This document shows positions 1 to 6,300 of a stretch of 6,300 bases of DNA, piece by piece. Each line of letters begins with the position of its first letter. Within the stretch, counting starts at the first letter, position 1. The stretch covers positions 1-6,300 of the forward strand of contig JAGVEE010000175.1 of the NCBI GenBank assembly GCA_020058405.1, given 5' to 3'. This DNA comes from Sphingobacteriales bacterium (GTDB taxonomy: Bacteria; Bacteroidota; Bacteroidia; Sphingobacteriales; Sphingobacteriaceae). A program made the translations under genes and the position numbers. The notes below the pieces were generated by a model that saw nothing but the letters and a program-made list of their open reading frames with translations, had not been told where the DNA came from and did no database searches.

Positions 1-3000
1 AATCAGATGGAACAACTTCAGGTACAAAATTACTTAAAGACATTGTATCTGGTTCAAGTTATCAGCAAGGTCCAACTATCATATATAATAATTATTTATA
101 TTACTCACATAGTACGACAGAAATACGTGCTGTAAATATTTTTGATACAACCATAGTAAAAAATTATAACCATAGTTTTTTAGGGAATAGTCCTCAACTT
201 TTTTTTATTTCAAATGGAACGCTTTTCTTTACATTGCTAAAAGCCAACCCATGGCCAGTTAATGCACTCTATAAAATTAATTCGAATGATGTTATTGAAT
301 GGGTTTATACCTTGTCAACCACATTTAATTCAAATCTGGGAGTTGTTAAATTATGGAACAATAAATTTTATTTTTCTATAGATAATAAAATGTTATTATC
401 AGACGGCACAACTGGAGGTACTCATTTTGTTAGGAACTTCAAAGGCCAAGTTTTAAATTACAATGAGATTAGATGGAGCAAACATATTGGAAATGAAATT
501 TATATGTTTCATTATATTCCTCATTTAATTGATAGTATTAGTTTCGTAAAACTAAATAACTCAGACACTATTATTAGCCTTGTGAAAAAGTTAACCTATT
601 TTCATCCAAATATGTTAAATATAGGATTTAGTATATTTGAAATCCCAAATTCTCTTAATGGTTTTTATTTCAGATACGAAATCCCCGGTGTATATGAAAC
701 TGGTTTTTGGAAATCAAATGGTACAACAATTGGTACTAAAAGAGTTTTACATTTAATACCACAAGGAAATAAAGATGGCTATTTTTCGAGTTTTTATTCG
801 TGGAAAGAGAAAGCTTATTTTACTACGGTTAAAAATATGGGTTCCCCAAATGCCATAACCTATTTACATCAAAGTGATGGTACATCGAAAGGAACATTTG
901 TTATGACTCAAAGATTGAAAAGTTTCAATCTTAGGTATGCAGAATTTAACAATAAACTTTACTTCACATCATTAGATACATTATATTCCTGTACAGTTCA
1001 GCCAAATTCTGTTAATGCGGTATATGGATTCCCAAGTCAGAAACTTTACATACTTTCAACTAGCTCTAAAATTTTCTTATTAACAAATGAAAACCCGAAA
1101 AAACTATATGTAAGTGACGGTACGACTCTAGGAACAGCACTTATTTACACATTTAGCAATAGCCAAACATACGATCCAGAATTCATCGAATTTAATAATC
1201 AAGCATTTTTTAGAATTAACGGTGCACTGTGGAAATCAGATGGAACAACTGGAGGTACTGTATTAGTAAAAGATTTTTCCTTTCTAGGAGGGACCTTAAA
1301 TCCTATTGTATTAAATGGATTTCTATTATTAAATGGTTCGGTTGGGTTTAATAATAGACTAATGAAAACAGATGGTACCACAAATGGAACAGTGGCAGTA
1401 AGCACTTTCAATAATTATGCAGGTGACGTGTCTTGTAATTATCAAACGTTATTTAAAGGCAAAGTATTTTTTGAAGCAATTTTTGAAAACACCCCTCTTA
1501 GAAAACTGTACAGTACTGATGCTACATCCTTAGGAACAGTGGTTGTAAGCAGTCAGCCAGGATATGGGTTTCAGTATTTAAGTGCAGTTGGTGACAAGTT
1601 ATTTTTTGCTGGAACTGGTTATTTAGTATCACCTGAACTTTGGGCATATAACTCGACAAATAGTATTACCCAGAAAGTGCTTGAGACTATACCAGGGAGT
1701 ACTACTGCACTTACAAATGAATTTATCTCAGTTGGTAATTATCTTTATTATGTAAATTATCATAAGCAATTTGGGTATGAACTATGGAGAACTGATACAA
1801 ATTATAATTCAAAAATGATTTATGACCTTTTACCTGGCAACTATTCTTCTAAGCCAAAAGGTCTTTTTAAAGTTTCCGATTCTTTGTTTTTTTTCACAGC
1901 CTATTCACCTCAATATGGTTATGAATTATATGCCATGAAAACAAACAAGACAGGAGTAAATATTATAGCAAATGAGGATGATTGTCCAACATCAACTATA
2001 ACATTTACATCTTCATTTTTTGGGAAAAATCCAATTATTCAATATCAATGGACCATAAATGATACACTTGTATCTACTGCAACTCAAATGCAACATATAT
2101 TTAGAAAATATGGCACTTATGTTATTAAACTTATTACAAAAAATACAGCTTCCGTAATAGATACTGCCGTATATACCTATGTGAATGGTAAGAATTTTAG
2201 AGTTGCAATGGATGTTAATGATAGCATTCAATGTTTGTCAAATAATTTATTTTTATTTACTGATTCGAGCAAAGTTTTGACTACTACAATTGGGAATAGA
2301 ATTTGGAATATGGGGGATGGTACATTTTATTACAATGACACTGTAGTACAACATAACTATAAAACCCAGGGAACCTATTATGTCACTTTAAAGATTATAG
2401 GTGCAAATTCATGTGTAGATAGTACCGTGACGACTGTTCGTGTAAATGATGATTCTGTATCTAGAATACAAGGTTCAAAATTAATTCAGACACTTAAAAT
2501 AACCACTCATAGTGTGCAAAAGATAAATGGGTATCAATATCATTGGACTCTTGATCCATTGTTTGGGTCATTTGTTTCAGATCCGGACTCGAGTACTGTA
2601 CAAATACAGTGGTTGAATAATTCCGGCTCTACTATACTTAATGTAGAAATTATAAATACACAAGGATGTTCACGTTTGATCGAGGATACGATTCAACTTG
2701 TAAGTTTAAAGGCAGCATTTTCAATTAATAATCAAAGTCAATGTTTACCTGGAAATTTGTTTGTGTTTAATGATTTATCTATTGTATCTGGAATAAGTAA
2801 TATTAAAAGGACTTGGCGCTTAGGAAATGGTATAAGTTACTCAGACTCCACATCTATTCAATACAGTTATTCATCTGTTGGCGTTTATCAAGTATGGCTG
2901 ATAGTTAAAAGTCCGTTCGACATTGCAGATAGTGTCATGCATGTTATTAATATTAATAATAATACTATAAATGCAATTTCAGGGAATGACTCCGTTTTGA

Positions 3001-3473
3001 TTTCTACTTCTGAAACCTATACTGTACCACATACTTCTGGAAACAATTACCTTTGGTATCTTAAAAATAATCTTGGTGTTATTACGTCTGGGTCTTTAAC
3101 AAATAGTATAATAGTTCAATGGGGAGCGAATACAGGTGCAGATACCTTGAAAGTATTTGTAGAGGATTCTAATTCATGTTCAGTAACCATAAGTTATCCG
3201 ATACAACTTTATTCTATTACAGGCGTTCAATATGCTTACGCTAAAGGACCTCTTGTTTATCCTAATCCGGTAAATGATAAACTTACTTTTTCACAACTAC
3301 AAACTAACGATTGGAATTTGAGTATTTATTCTTCGATAGGGAGTATCATTACTCAAACAACTATAAAAGGAATGTCTGGAGATGTGGATGTATCCTCATT
3401 CCCTTCTGGTATTTATTTTTATTTAATTAGTAATAGTACCAGAGCTTATACAGGTAAATTTGTAAAAGATTAG
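1..3473 (+). CDS. Large T9SS-exported surface protein with ELWxxDGT repeats and PKD domains (5'-partial)
   Basis: The C-terminal 1156 residues of a secreted protein are visible; the frame is open from the left edge (first full codon at base 3), so the true start and signal peptide lie outside. The TTG at 234 is internal, because an SDGTTSGT repeat is encoded in frame upstream of it. Order: eight DGT-type repeats (3-1538), three ELW/ELY-type degenerate repeats (about 1635-1940), PKD 1 (about 1960-2190), PKD 2 (about 2196-2450, MGDG at 2310), a PKD-like/Ig-like segment (about 2454-2703), PKD 3 (about 2705-2955, LGNG at 2820 replacing FGDG), a second PKD-like segment (about 2960-3225), and a T9SS type A sorting domain (about 3249-3470) with YPNP and SGIYFY motifs. 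Family knowledge: such proteins cross the outer membrane by T9SS and lose the tail on export. The repeats are probably a beta-propeller or other beta-rich scaffold (inference). No catalytic motif was recognised, so an adhesive or structural role is the best guess. Domain calls are firm, function is not. Confidence 0.93.
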   Translation, partial: SDGTTSGTKLLKDIVSGSSYQQGPTIIYNNYLYYSHSTTEIRAVNIFDTTIVKNYNHSFLGNSPQLFFISNGTLFFTLLKANPWPVNALYKINSNDVIEWVYTLSTTFNSNLGVVKLWNNKFYFSIDNKMLLSDGTTGGTHFVRNFKGQVLNYNEIRWSKHIGNEIYMFHYIPHLIDSISFVKLNNSDTIISLVKKLTYFHPNMLNIGFSIFEIPNSLNGFYFRYEIPGVYETGFWKSNGTTIGTKRVLHLIPQGNKDGYFSSFYSWKEKAYFTTVKNMGSPNAITYLHQSDGTSKGTFVMTQRLKSFNLRYAEFNNKLYFTSLDTLYSCTVQPNSVNAVYGFPSQKLYILSTSSKIFLLTNENPKKLYVSDGTTLGTALIYTFSNSQTYDPEFIEFNNQAFFRINGALWKSDGTTGGTVLVKDFSFLGGTLNPIVLNGFLLLNGSVGFNNRLMKTDGTTNGTVAVSTFNNYAGDVSCNYQTLFKGKVFFEAIFENTPLRKLYSTDATSLGTVVVSSQPGYGFQYLSAVGDKLFFAGTGYLVSPELWAYNSTNSITQKVLETIPGSTTALTNEFISVGNYLYYVNYHKQFGYELWRTDTNYNSKMIYDLLPGNYSSKPKGLFKVSDSLFFFTAYSPQYGYELYAMKTNKTGVNIIANEDDCPTSTITFTSSFFGKNPIIQYQWTINDTLVSTATQMQHIFRKYGTYVIKLITKNTASVIDTAVYTYVNGKNFRVAMDVNDSIQCLSNNLFLFTDSSKVLTTTIGNRIWNMGDGTFYYNDTVVQHNYKTQGTYYVTLKIIGANSCVDSTVTTVRVNDDSVSRIQGSKLIQTLKITTHSVQKINGYQYHWTLDPLFGSFVSDPDSSTVQIQWLNNSGSTILNVEIINTQGCSRLIEDTIQLVSLKAAFSINNQSQCLPGNLFVFNDLSIVSGISNIKRTWRLGNGISYSDSTSIQYSYSSVGVYQVWLIVKSPFDIADSVMHVININNNTINAISGNDSVLISTSETYTVPHTSGNNYLWYLKNNLGVITSGSLTNSIIVQWGANTGADTLKVFVEDSNSCSVTISYPIQLYSITGVQYAYAKGPLVYPNPVNDKLTFSQLQTNDWNLSIYSSIGSIITQTTIKGMSGDVDVSSFPSGIYFYLISNSTRAYTGKFVKD
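3..1538 (+). repeat. ELWxxDGT-type protein repeats (eight DGT cores)
   Basis: Eight in-frame copies of an eight-residue core, (S/T)DGT-xx-GT, lie at 3-26, 399-422, 714-737, 873-896, 1113-1136, 1236-1259, 1368-1391 and 1515-1538. Variants include SNGTTIGT and TDATSLGT. Several cores are preceded by a W/Y/L-rich strand (ALWK, FWK, KLYV) and followed by V/I-rich strands (VLVKDF, KLLKDI). The last four cores are 41 to 49 residues apart. The earlier gaps (132, 105, 53 and 80 residues) mostly leave room for extra degenerate units. The pattern matches the ELWxxDGT repeat family of secreted bacterial proteins. The spacing suits propeller blades, but that fold is an inference. Confidence 0.85.
3249..3470 (+). 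other. T9SS type A C-terminal sorting domain of the first gene
   Basis: This is the last 74 codons of the 5'-partial gene. It begins at the linker before YPNP (3258-3269), runs through beta-strand-like segments (KLTFSQ, LSIYSSIGSII, DVDVSSFPSGIYFYLI) and ends KFVKD. This is the standard layout of the Bacteroidota T9SS tail: PNP, then NG/DL-type strands, then GxY, then a basic end. Its role is to target the protein to the outer-membrane translocon after Sec export. Confidence 0.9.
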
Positions 3474-3508
3474 TACACAAAACCAAATCTAAATCTTCTT
3501 AATCTCCC

Positions 3509-3523
3509 CTTTGTATAACAAAG
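3509..3523 (+). terminator. Weak hairpin after the first gene, possible terminator
   Basis: CTTTGT and ACAAAG form a perfect 6-bp inverted repeat around a 3-base ATA loop, 35 bases past the TAG stop. Only two of the six pairs are G-C and no uninterrupted T-run follows, so intrinsic termination would be weak. It could equally be chance in AT-rich DNA. Confidence 0.2.
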
Positions 3524-3570
3524 ACTTATTCAATTTCATACAAAACCACAAATCACCACCCTCATCCTTC

Positions 3571-3611
3571 CTATATTTCTATAGTTCTATTCTTCAACAG
3601 TTCTATATTTC
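3571..3611 (+). promoter_or_regulatory. Possible promoter/leader region of the Asp-box gene
   Basis: The nonamer CTATATTTC occurs twice, at 3571-3579 and 3603-3611. Each copy contains TATATTTC, one base from the Bacteroidota -7 consensus TAnnTTTG. AGTTCTAT is also repeated (3583-3590, 3599-3606). The upstream copy would give a leader of roughly 40 bases and the downstream copy almost none, so the upstream one is the better candidate. No TTG at the expected -33 position was found, which weakens the call. No Shine-Dalgarno sequence precedes the ATG. Confidence 0.2.
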
Positions 3612-3624
3612 ACTATCTTAGTAT

Positions 3625-5538
3625 ATGGTTAAAACAATCCTCTGTTTTTGTATTGCATTTACGATACTTCAATCTGAAGCATCTGCGCAAGGTTGCCCCT
3701 CCAATATATCCACTAGTTTGGTAAAGGGACCCGATTCTACTCAAACAAATGGAGAACAAACTTTTCGTTCTTTAGTGGTAAACCCAAAAAATCCGAATGT
3801 GGTTTATGTAGGTACAGAAGGAAACGGTGTGTTTAAATCGGTAGATGGTGGTGCCACATGGAAATGGCTCAGAGCTGGAATGAAACAGCTAATGGGTGAA
3901 TATCCAGAAACATATTGCTTGGCAATTAATCCAGAAGACACTGCTGAAGTTGCAATGGCTATGAATGCCGGACCATTGGGGCAAAGCAATACCGCTGCAG
4001 GAATATACCTCAGCCATAACGCAGGCAGTTATTTTAATCAACGTAATTGCGGAATTACAAATACAGGTTCGGGCTTGGTTTGGTATGATGAAGGTAGACC
4101 CGATACTATTTTTGCCGCTTCCTCTGGTGGTGAAAGTTCTCAAACTAGTGTATTTTATCCAACTGGAATTTATCGCTCTATTGATAAAGGATTAAATTGG
4201 TTGTCGGTAAATTTTCCTAGTAATGCAGATAGTTCAGGATTTTTTAGAGTAGTGAAACATGGAAATAATGTTTTGATGTATTTATACACCCGACCTCAAC
4301 AAAAAAGCAAAGGATTTATACACAGTACAGATGGAGGTGCTAATTGGACTTATTTACCAAACCCACTTGCCGGAAAAATTATTGCAGAATACGATGCCAC
4401 TCCAACTTTAAGTAGAATTTATGCAGTACCTCGAGATAGTAATGTTTTATACTATTCTGCAGATACTGGCAAACATTGGACGCGATATAATTTTGAAATA
4501 AATAGTTGTATTGCTATTTATCCGGGAGCACAAGACACTGTATTATTCGACCATGGTGGTACATTGGTGCGTTCTACTACAGGTATGCTCAGTCCATTGA
4601 TAGGTGCCGGTTATACTGATATCATCAATACAAATAAAGTAATAGAAAAAATTGTATATGCACCTTCTAATCCTCGCATTATTTACATGAGTACTCGTGG
4701 ATATAGAGTTTATAAGAGTATTGATGGTGGTCATCATTTTACCTTGCTCACTCAACTCAGAGATTCCATCGAAAAATTTCTGAATGTAAAACCCGAAGTA
4801 AAATTACAACACGGGGCAACATGTAAATTTGAACCCGTACTACTTTCGGTTATAAACAATAGAACAGATTATACCATTTTAAATTGCGATTGGAGTGGCG
4901 ATAGTAATTTGCTACACATGCCAGGAACTCAAATTAATTGGATATTTTCTTCTCAAAATAAATTCGGAACCTTCCCTATATCTGCTCATGTGGTTTATGA
5001 TAATGGAGAATCAACCACTGTTTACGATACGGTTTATATCAACGAAAATCCTCCAACTGCAAGCTTTAGTATTGTTCCAACAAGTAATAATACCTTACAA
5101 TTTAATTCGCTACTGGTAAACGATGCTAATTATTTTTGGGATTTTGGTGATGGGAATTTTGATAGTGTTCAAAACCCAGCTCATACCTATTCTGCAAATG
5201 GAAATTATTTAATAAAACTAAAAGTAACTGATAAAAAAACACGTTGCGCCGCAAATGCTCAAGATACTTACAACATACTTTTAAGTGGAGTTGATGACGA
5301 ATCTTTATCGAAAAAAATTCTTGTTGCTCCGAATCCTGCTACAACCTTTCTTCAACTAAAAACTGAAAATTCGACGGCTGGACAACAAGACGATTATACA
5401 TTTTCTATTTTTGATATGTTGGGAAGTAAAATGGTAGACGGGATTACAAAGAACCATCAAATAGATGTTTCATTACTTAAGGCTGGGATTTACATTCTAA
5501 AAACAGAATATGGTACAGCGAGGTTTGCAAAGCTATAA
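3625..5538 (+). CDS. Secreted Asp-box (BNR-like) beta-propeller protein with PKD and T9SS sorting domains
   Basis: A complete 637-residue protein. The ATG at 3625 is chosen because it opens directly into a Sec signal peptide: MVK, a hydrophobic core at residues 4-15, and a likely cleavage near ASA-Q (21/22). Residues 45-372 carry Asp-box motifs: SVDGGATW (72), SIDKGLNW (185), STDGGANW (234), SADTGKHW (278), SIDGGHHF (365) and a degenerate SHNAGSYF (130). Several are preceded by VVYVGT- or IYR-type strands, as in BNR, sortilin-like or GH74-like propellers. About 386-474 is a PKD-like beta-sandwich. Residues 476-553 are a canonical PKD domain (WDFGDG at 505, NPAHTY at 517). Residues 558-637 are a T9SS type A sorting domain (APNP at 568, KAGIYIL at 619). 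The propeller is about half the size of a two-propeller GH74 enzyme and no catalytic set is evident, so a binding or structural surface protein is more likely than an enzyme. The gene follows the previous T9SS cargo gene by 151 bp on the same strand. Ligand unknown. Confidence 0.93.
   Translation: MVKTILCFCIAFTILQSEASAQGCPSNISTSLVKGPDSTQTNGEQTFRSLVVNPKNPNVVYVGTEGNGVFKSVDGGATWKWLRAGMKQLMGEYPETYCLAINPEDTAEVAMAMNAGPLGQSNTAAGIYLSHNAGSYFNQRNCGITNTGSGLVWYDEGRPDTIFAASSGGESSQTSVFYPTGIYRSIDKGLNWLSVNFPSNADSSGFFRVVKHGNNVLMYLYTRPQQKSKGFIHSTDGGANWTYLPNPLAGKIIAEYDATPTLSRIYAVPRDSNVLYYSADTGKHWTRYNFEINSCIAIYPGAQDTVLFDHGGTLVRSTTGMLSPLIGAGYTDIINTNKVIEKIVYAPSNPRIIYMSTRGYRVYKSIDGGHHFTLLTQLRDSIEKFLNVKPEVKLQHGATCKFEPVLLSVINNRTDYTILNCDWSGDSNLLHMPGTQINWIFSSQNKFGTFPISAHVVYDNGESTTVYDTVYINENPPTASFSIVPTSNNTLQFNSLLVNDANYFWDFGDGNFDSVQNPAHTYSANGNYLIKLKVTDKKTRCAANAQDTYNILLSGVDDESLSKKILVAPNPATTFLQLKTENSTAGQQDDYTFSIFDMLGSKMVDGITKNHQIDVSLLKAGIYILKTEYGTARFAKL
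3838..4740 (+). repeat. Asp-box (BNR) repeats of the beta-propeller
   Basis: Six S-x-D-x-G-x-x-W-like motifs are encoded at 3838-3861, 4012-4035 (degenerate, SHNAGSYF), 4177-4200, 4324-4347, 4456-4479 and 4717-4740. The large last gap contains an unmatched VRSTTG turn near 4570, which may be a seventh, eroded blade. Asp-boxes are beta-hairpin turns typical of propeller blades and do not by themselves imply sialidase activity. Confidence 0.85.
5050..5283 (+). other. PKD domain of the Asp-box gene
   Basis: Residues 476-553 have the hallmark PKD features: PTASFSI opening strand, YFWDFGDGN (WDFGDG at 5137-5154), NPAHTYSANGNY, and a closing IKLKVTD strand. PKD domains are Ig-like spacers common in extracellular proteins. 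It matches the family consensus better than the three PKDs of the upstream gene. Confidence 0.9.
5296..5535 (+). other. T9SS type A C-terminal sorting domain of the Asp-box gene
   Basis: The final 80 residues contain APNPATTFLQLKT, a YTFSIFDMLGSKM strand pair, IDVSLLKAGIYILKT and the end ARFAKL. This is the standard T9SS tail. An insertion-like stretch (about residues 581-590, STAGQQDD) separates the first two strands. It is clearly diverged from the tail of the upstream gene, so the two are not a recent duplication. Confidence 0.9.
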
Positions 5539-5563
5539 CTCTAGTTGCCAAATTTTCTTAATC

Positions 5564-5602
5564 TGAAATAAATTATAATATTTCAACTTATTCTTTTTTT
5601 TT
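5564..5602 (+). terminator. Possible intrinsic terminator downstream of the Asp-box gene
   Basis: TGAAATA (5564-5570) and TATTTCA (5579-5585) form a perfect 7-bp inverted repeat around an 8-base loop. A run of nine T follows at 5594-5602, eight bases after the stem. It lies 25 bases past the TAA stop and points the right way for + strand transcription. The stem has a single G-C pair and the T-run is not adjacent, so the call is tentative. No clear terminator for the convergent - strand gene was found in this gap. Confidence 0.3.
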
Positions 5603-5680
5603 AATAAAAATTCAGCAATTAGATCAAAATAGCTATGGGAATATTTATGGTGGAGTTAATAATAGAGCGAATAATTTAGT

Positions 5681-6253
5681 TTATTCGAGTACTTCAATTG
5701 CTATTTCGTTTCTTCTATTAATTATATCCCAAGGCGCGTTATAGCCCATATACATGTATGCTCCCGTTGTTTTCAACTTATATTTAATAACAATCGCTGC
5801 TAATTCATCTGTGTATTTTTTAATCTTAGCATCAGAAGAAAAACCATCATAGCGTATTACTGCCATCACTTTTGCTTTTTCATCCATAATTTTAACCTCG
5901 TTTGAATTAGGTTTAGGCAGTTGAGATGTGTTGTATTGTTTCGGCATCATAAAATACATACTTGCAGTATCTCCCATTTTCATTACTACTGGCGCTGTCA
6001 TCGCTATTTTTTGATTACGCTCGTTACCTCCAAAAATATAAGCAGCAATTACTCTAAAACCACCATTCATTTGCTGATCATTAGAACTTTTAGTAAGTAG
6101 GGTTTGTGCAATTACCATTGCTGGATATTGTCTTATTTCTACGTTTTCATACTTTCTAAGTACTCGGTAATCTGGCATCTCTATATTATCCGATTTAAAT
6201 GCAAATAATATAACTGCTAAGCCAATTATTGCTATGATTATTGTGAGTTTCAT
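5681..6253 (-). CDS. SOUL-family heme-binding-like protein, membrane-anchored
   Basis: A complete 190-residue protein. The ATG at 6253 is supported by an immediate N-terminal hydrophobic segment (residues 4-19), either a membrane anchor or an uncleaved signal; there is no lipobox cysteine. The rest matches the SOUL/HBP family: YENVEIRQYP (35-44), NGGFRVIAAYIFGGNERNQ (63-81) running into KIAMTAPV (82-89), MYFMMPK (99-105) and YNAPWDIINRRNEIAIEV (171-188). About 190 residues is normal for the family. Eukaryotic members (p22HBP, SOUL) bind heme or porphyrin. The role of bacterial homologues is poorly defined, so heme binding here is family-based inference. The sequence contains no histidine and no cysteine but 14 methionines, so His-ligated heme is excluded for the monomer. 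The domain is predicted to face the periplasm. It is convergent with the T9SS cargo gene and no operon partner is visible in the window. Confidence 0.92.
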   Translation of the reverse strand: MKLTIIIAIIGLAVILFAFKSDNIEMPDYRVLRKYENVEIRQYPAMVIAQTLLTKSSNDQQMNGGFRVIAAYIFGGNERNQKIAMTAPVVMKMGDTASMYFMMPKQYNTSQLPKPNSNEVKIMDEKAKVMAVIRYDGFSSDAKIKKYTDELAAIVIKYKLKTTGAYMYMGYNAPWDIINRRNEIAIEVLE

Positions 6254-6294
6254 TGTTTGTTTTTATTGACAACAAAAAAACAAGCTTATTGTTT
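6254..6294 (-). promoter_or_regulatory. Upstream region of the SOUL gene: A-rich leader and small inverted repeat
   Basis: Read on the - strand, the bases before the ATG are A-rich (CAATAAAAACAAACA) with no Shine-Dalgarno, as is common in Bacteroidota translation starts. A perfect 6-bp inverted repeat, AAACAA (6278-6283) and TTGTTT (6289-6294) around GCTTA, lies 25-41 bases upstream of the start and could be an operator or chance. No convincing TAnnTTTG -7 element was found; the promoter may lie beyond the right edge. Confidence 0.2.
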
Positions 6295-6300
6295 AAAAAG

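Noticed and set aside
234..236. TTG at 234 as the start codon of the first gene
   Set aside because: The same frame is open to the left edge and encodes an SDGTTSGT repeat at 3-26, so coding clearly begins further upstream.
1199..1411. Antisense 70-residue open frame inside the first gene
   Set aside because: It is the reverse complement of two DGT repeats (VPFVVPSVF and VPPVVPSDF mirror the repeat codons). It has no independent coding signal or known motif.
2013..2231. Antisense 72-residue open frame inside the PKD region
   Set aside because: Low-complexity shadow of the real gene with no recognisable domain.
3804..4195. Overlapping short frames on both strands within the Asp-box gene
   Set aside because: All lie inside a well-supported propeller coding region and show no family motif of their own; the same applies to the short frames at 4543-4755 and 4895-5119.
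3838..4740. Sialidase (neuraminidase) assignment based on Asp-boxes
   Set aside because: Asp-boxes occur in many non-sialidase propellers. The FRIP-type motif is absent, and I could not place the arginine triad or the Tyr/Glu catalytic pair.
5562..5746. Start-less + strand open frame across the convergent gap and into the SOUL gene
   Set aside because: It lacks a good start codon, runs through the AT hairpin and T-run, and ends antisense to a real gene. It was briefly considered as a gene remnant, but nothing recognisable supports that.
1..6300. CRISPR array, tRNA/rRNA, insertion sequence, retron-like or defence system
   Set aside because: No regularly spaced identical repeats, no tRNA-like cloverleaf, no transposase or terminal inverted repeats, and no nuclease, reverse transcriptase or toxin motif were seen. 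All long frames are explained by the three genes described.

Overview
The window most likely comes from a member of the Bacteroidota. Two adjacent large genes each end in a type IX secretion system (T9SS) type A C-terminal sorting domain, a signature of that phylum. The DNA is visibly AT-rich, the reading frames use the standard code, and none of the starts has a clear Shine-Dalgarno sequence, all of which fits. The genus cannot be named from this sequence.

Layout: (1) Bases 1-3473, + strand, hold the C-terminal 1156 residues of a very large secreted or surface protein. Its frame is already open at the left edge. It contains ELWxxDGT-type repeats, then three PKD domains alternating with two PKD-like/Ig-like segments, then a T9SS sorting domain. 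(2) Bases 3474-3624 are a 151-bp gap almost lacking G on the + strand, with a weak hairpin and short direct repeats before the next start. (3) Bases 3625-5538, + strand, encode a complete 637-residue protein with a signal peptide, an Asp-box (BNR-like) beta-propeller, a PKD-like segment, a canonical PKD domain and a T9SS sorting domain. (4) Bases 5539-5680 are a convergent gap with an AT-only hairpin followed by a nine-T run, a possible terminator for the + strand genes. (5) Bases 5681-6253, - strand, encode a 190-residue membrane-anchored SOUL-family (heme-binding-protein-like) protein. The last 47 bp are its upstream region.

How they fit together: the two + strand genes look like cargo of the same export route (Sec across the inner membrane, T9SS across the outer membrane), probably anchored at or released from the cell surface. 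Both use a repeat/propeller head, PKD spacers and a sorting tail. Their ligands or targets cannot be read from the sequence. The SOUL gene is transcribed convergently and shows no functional link to them.

I see no mobile element, CRISPR array, RNA gene or defence system. The window looks like an ordinary stretch of Bacteroidota chromosome encoding surface proteins, so the findings are modest.
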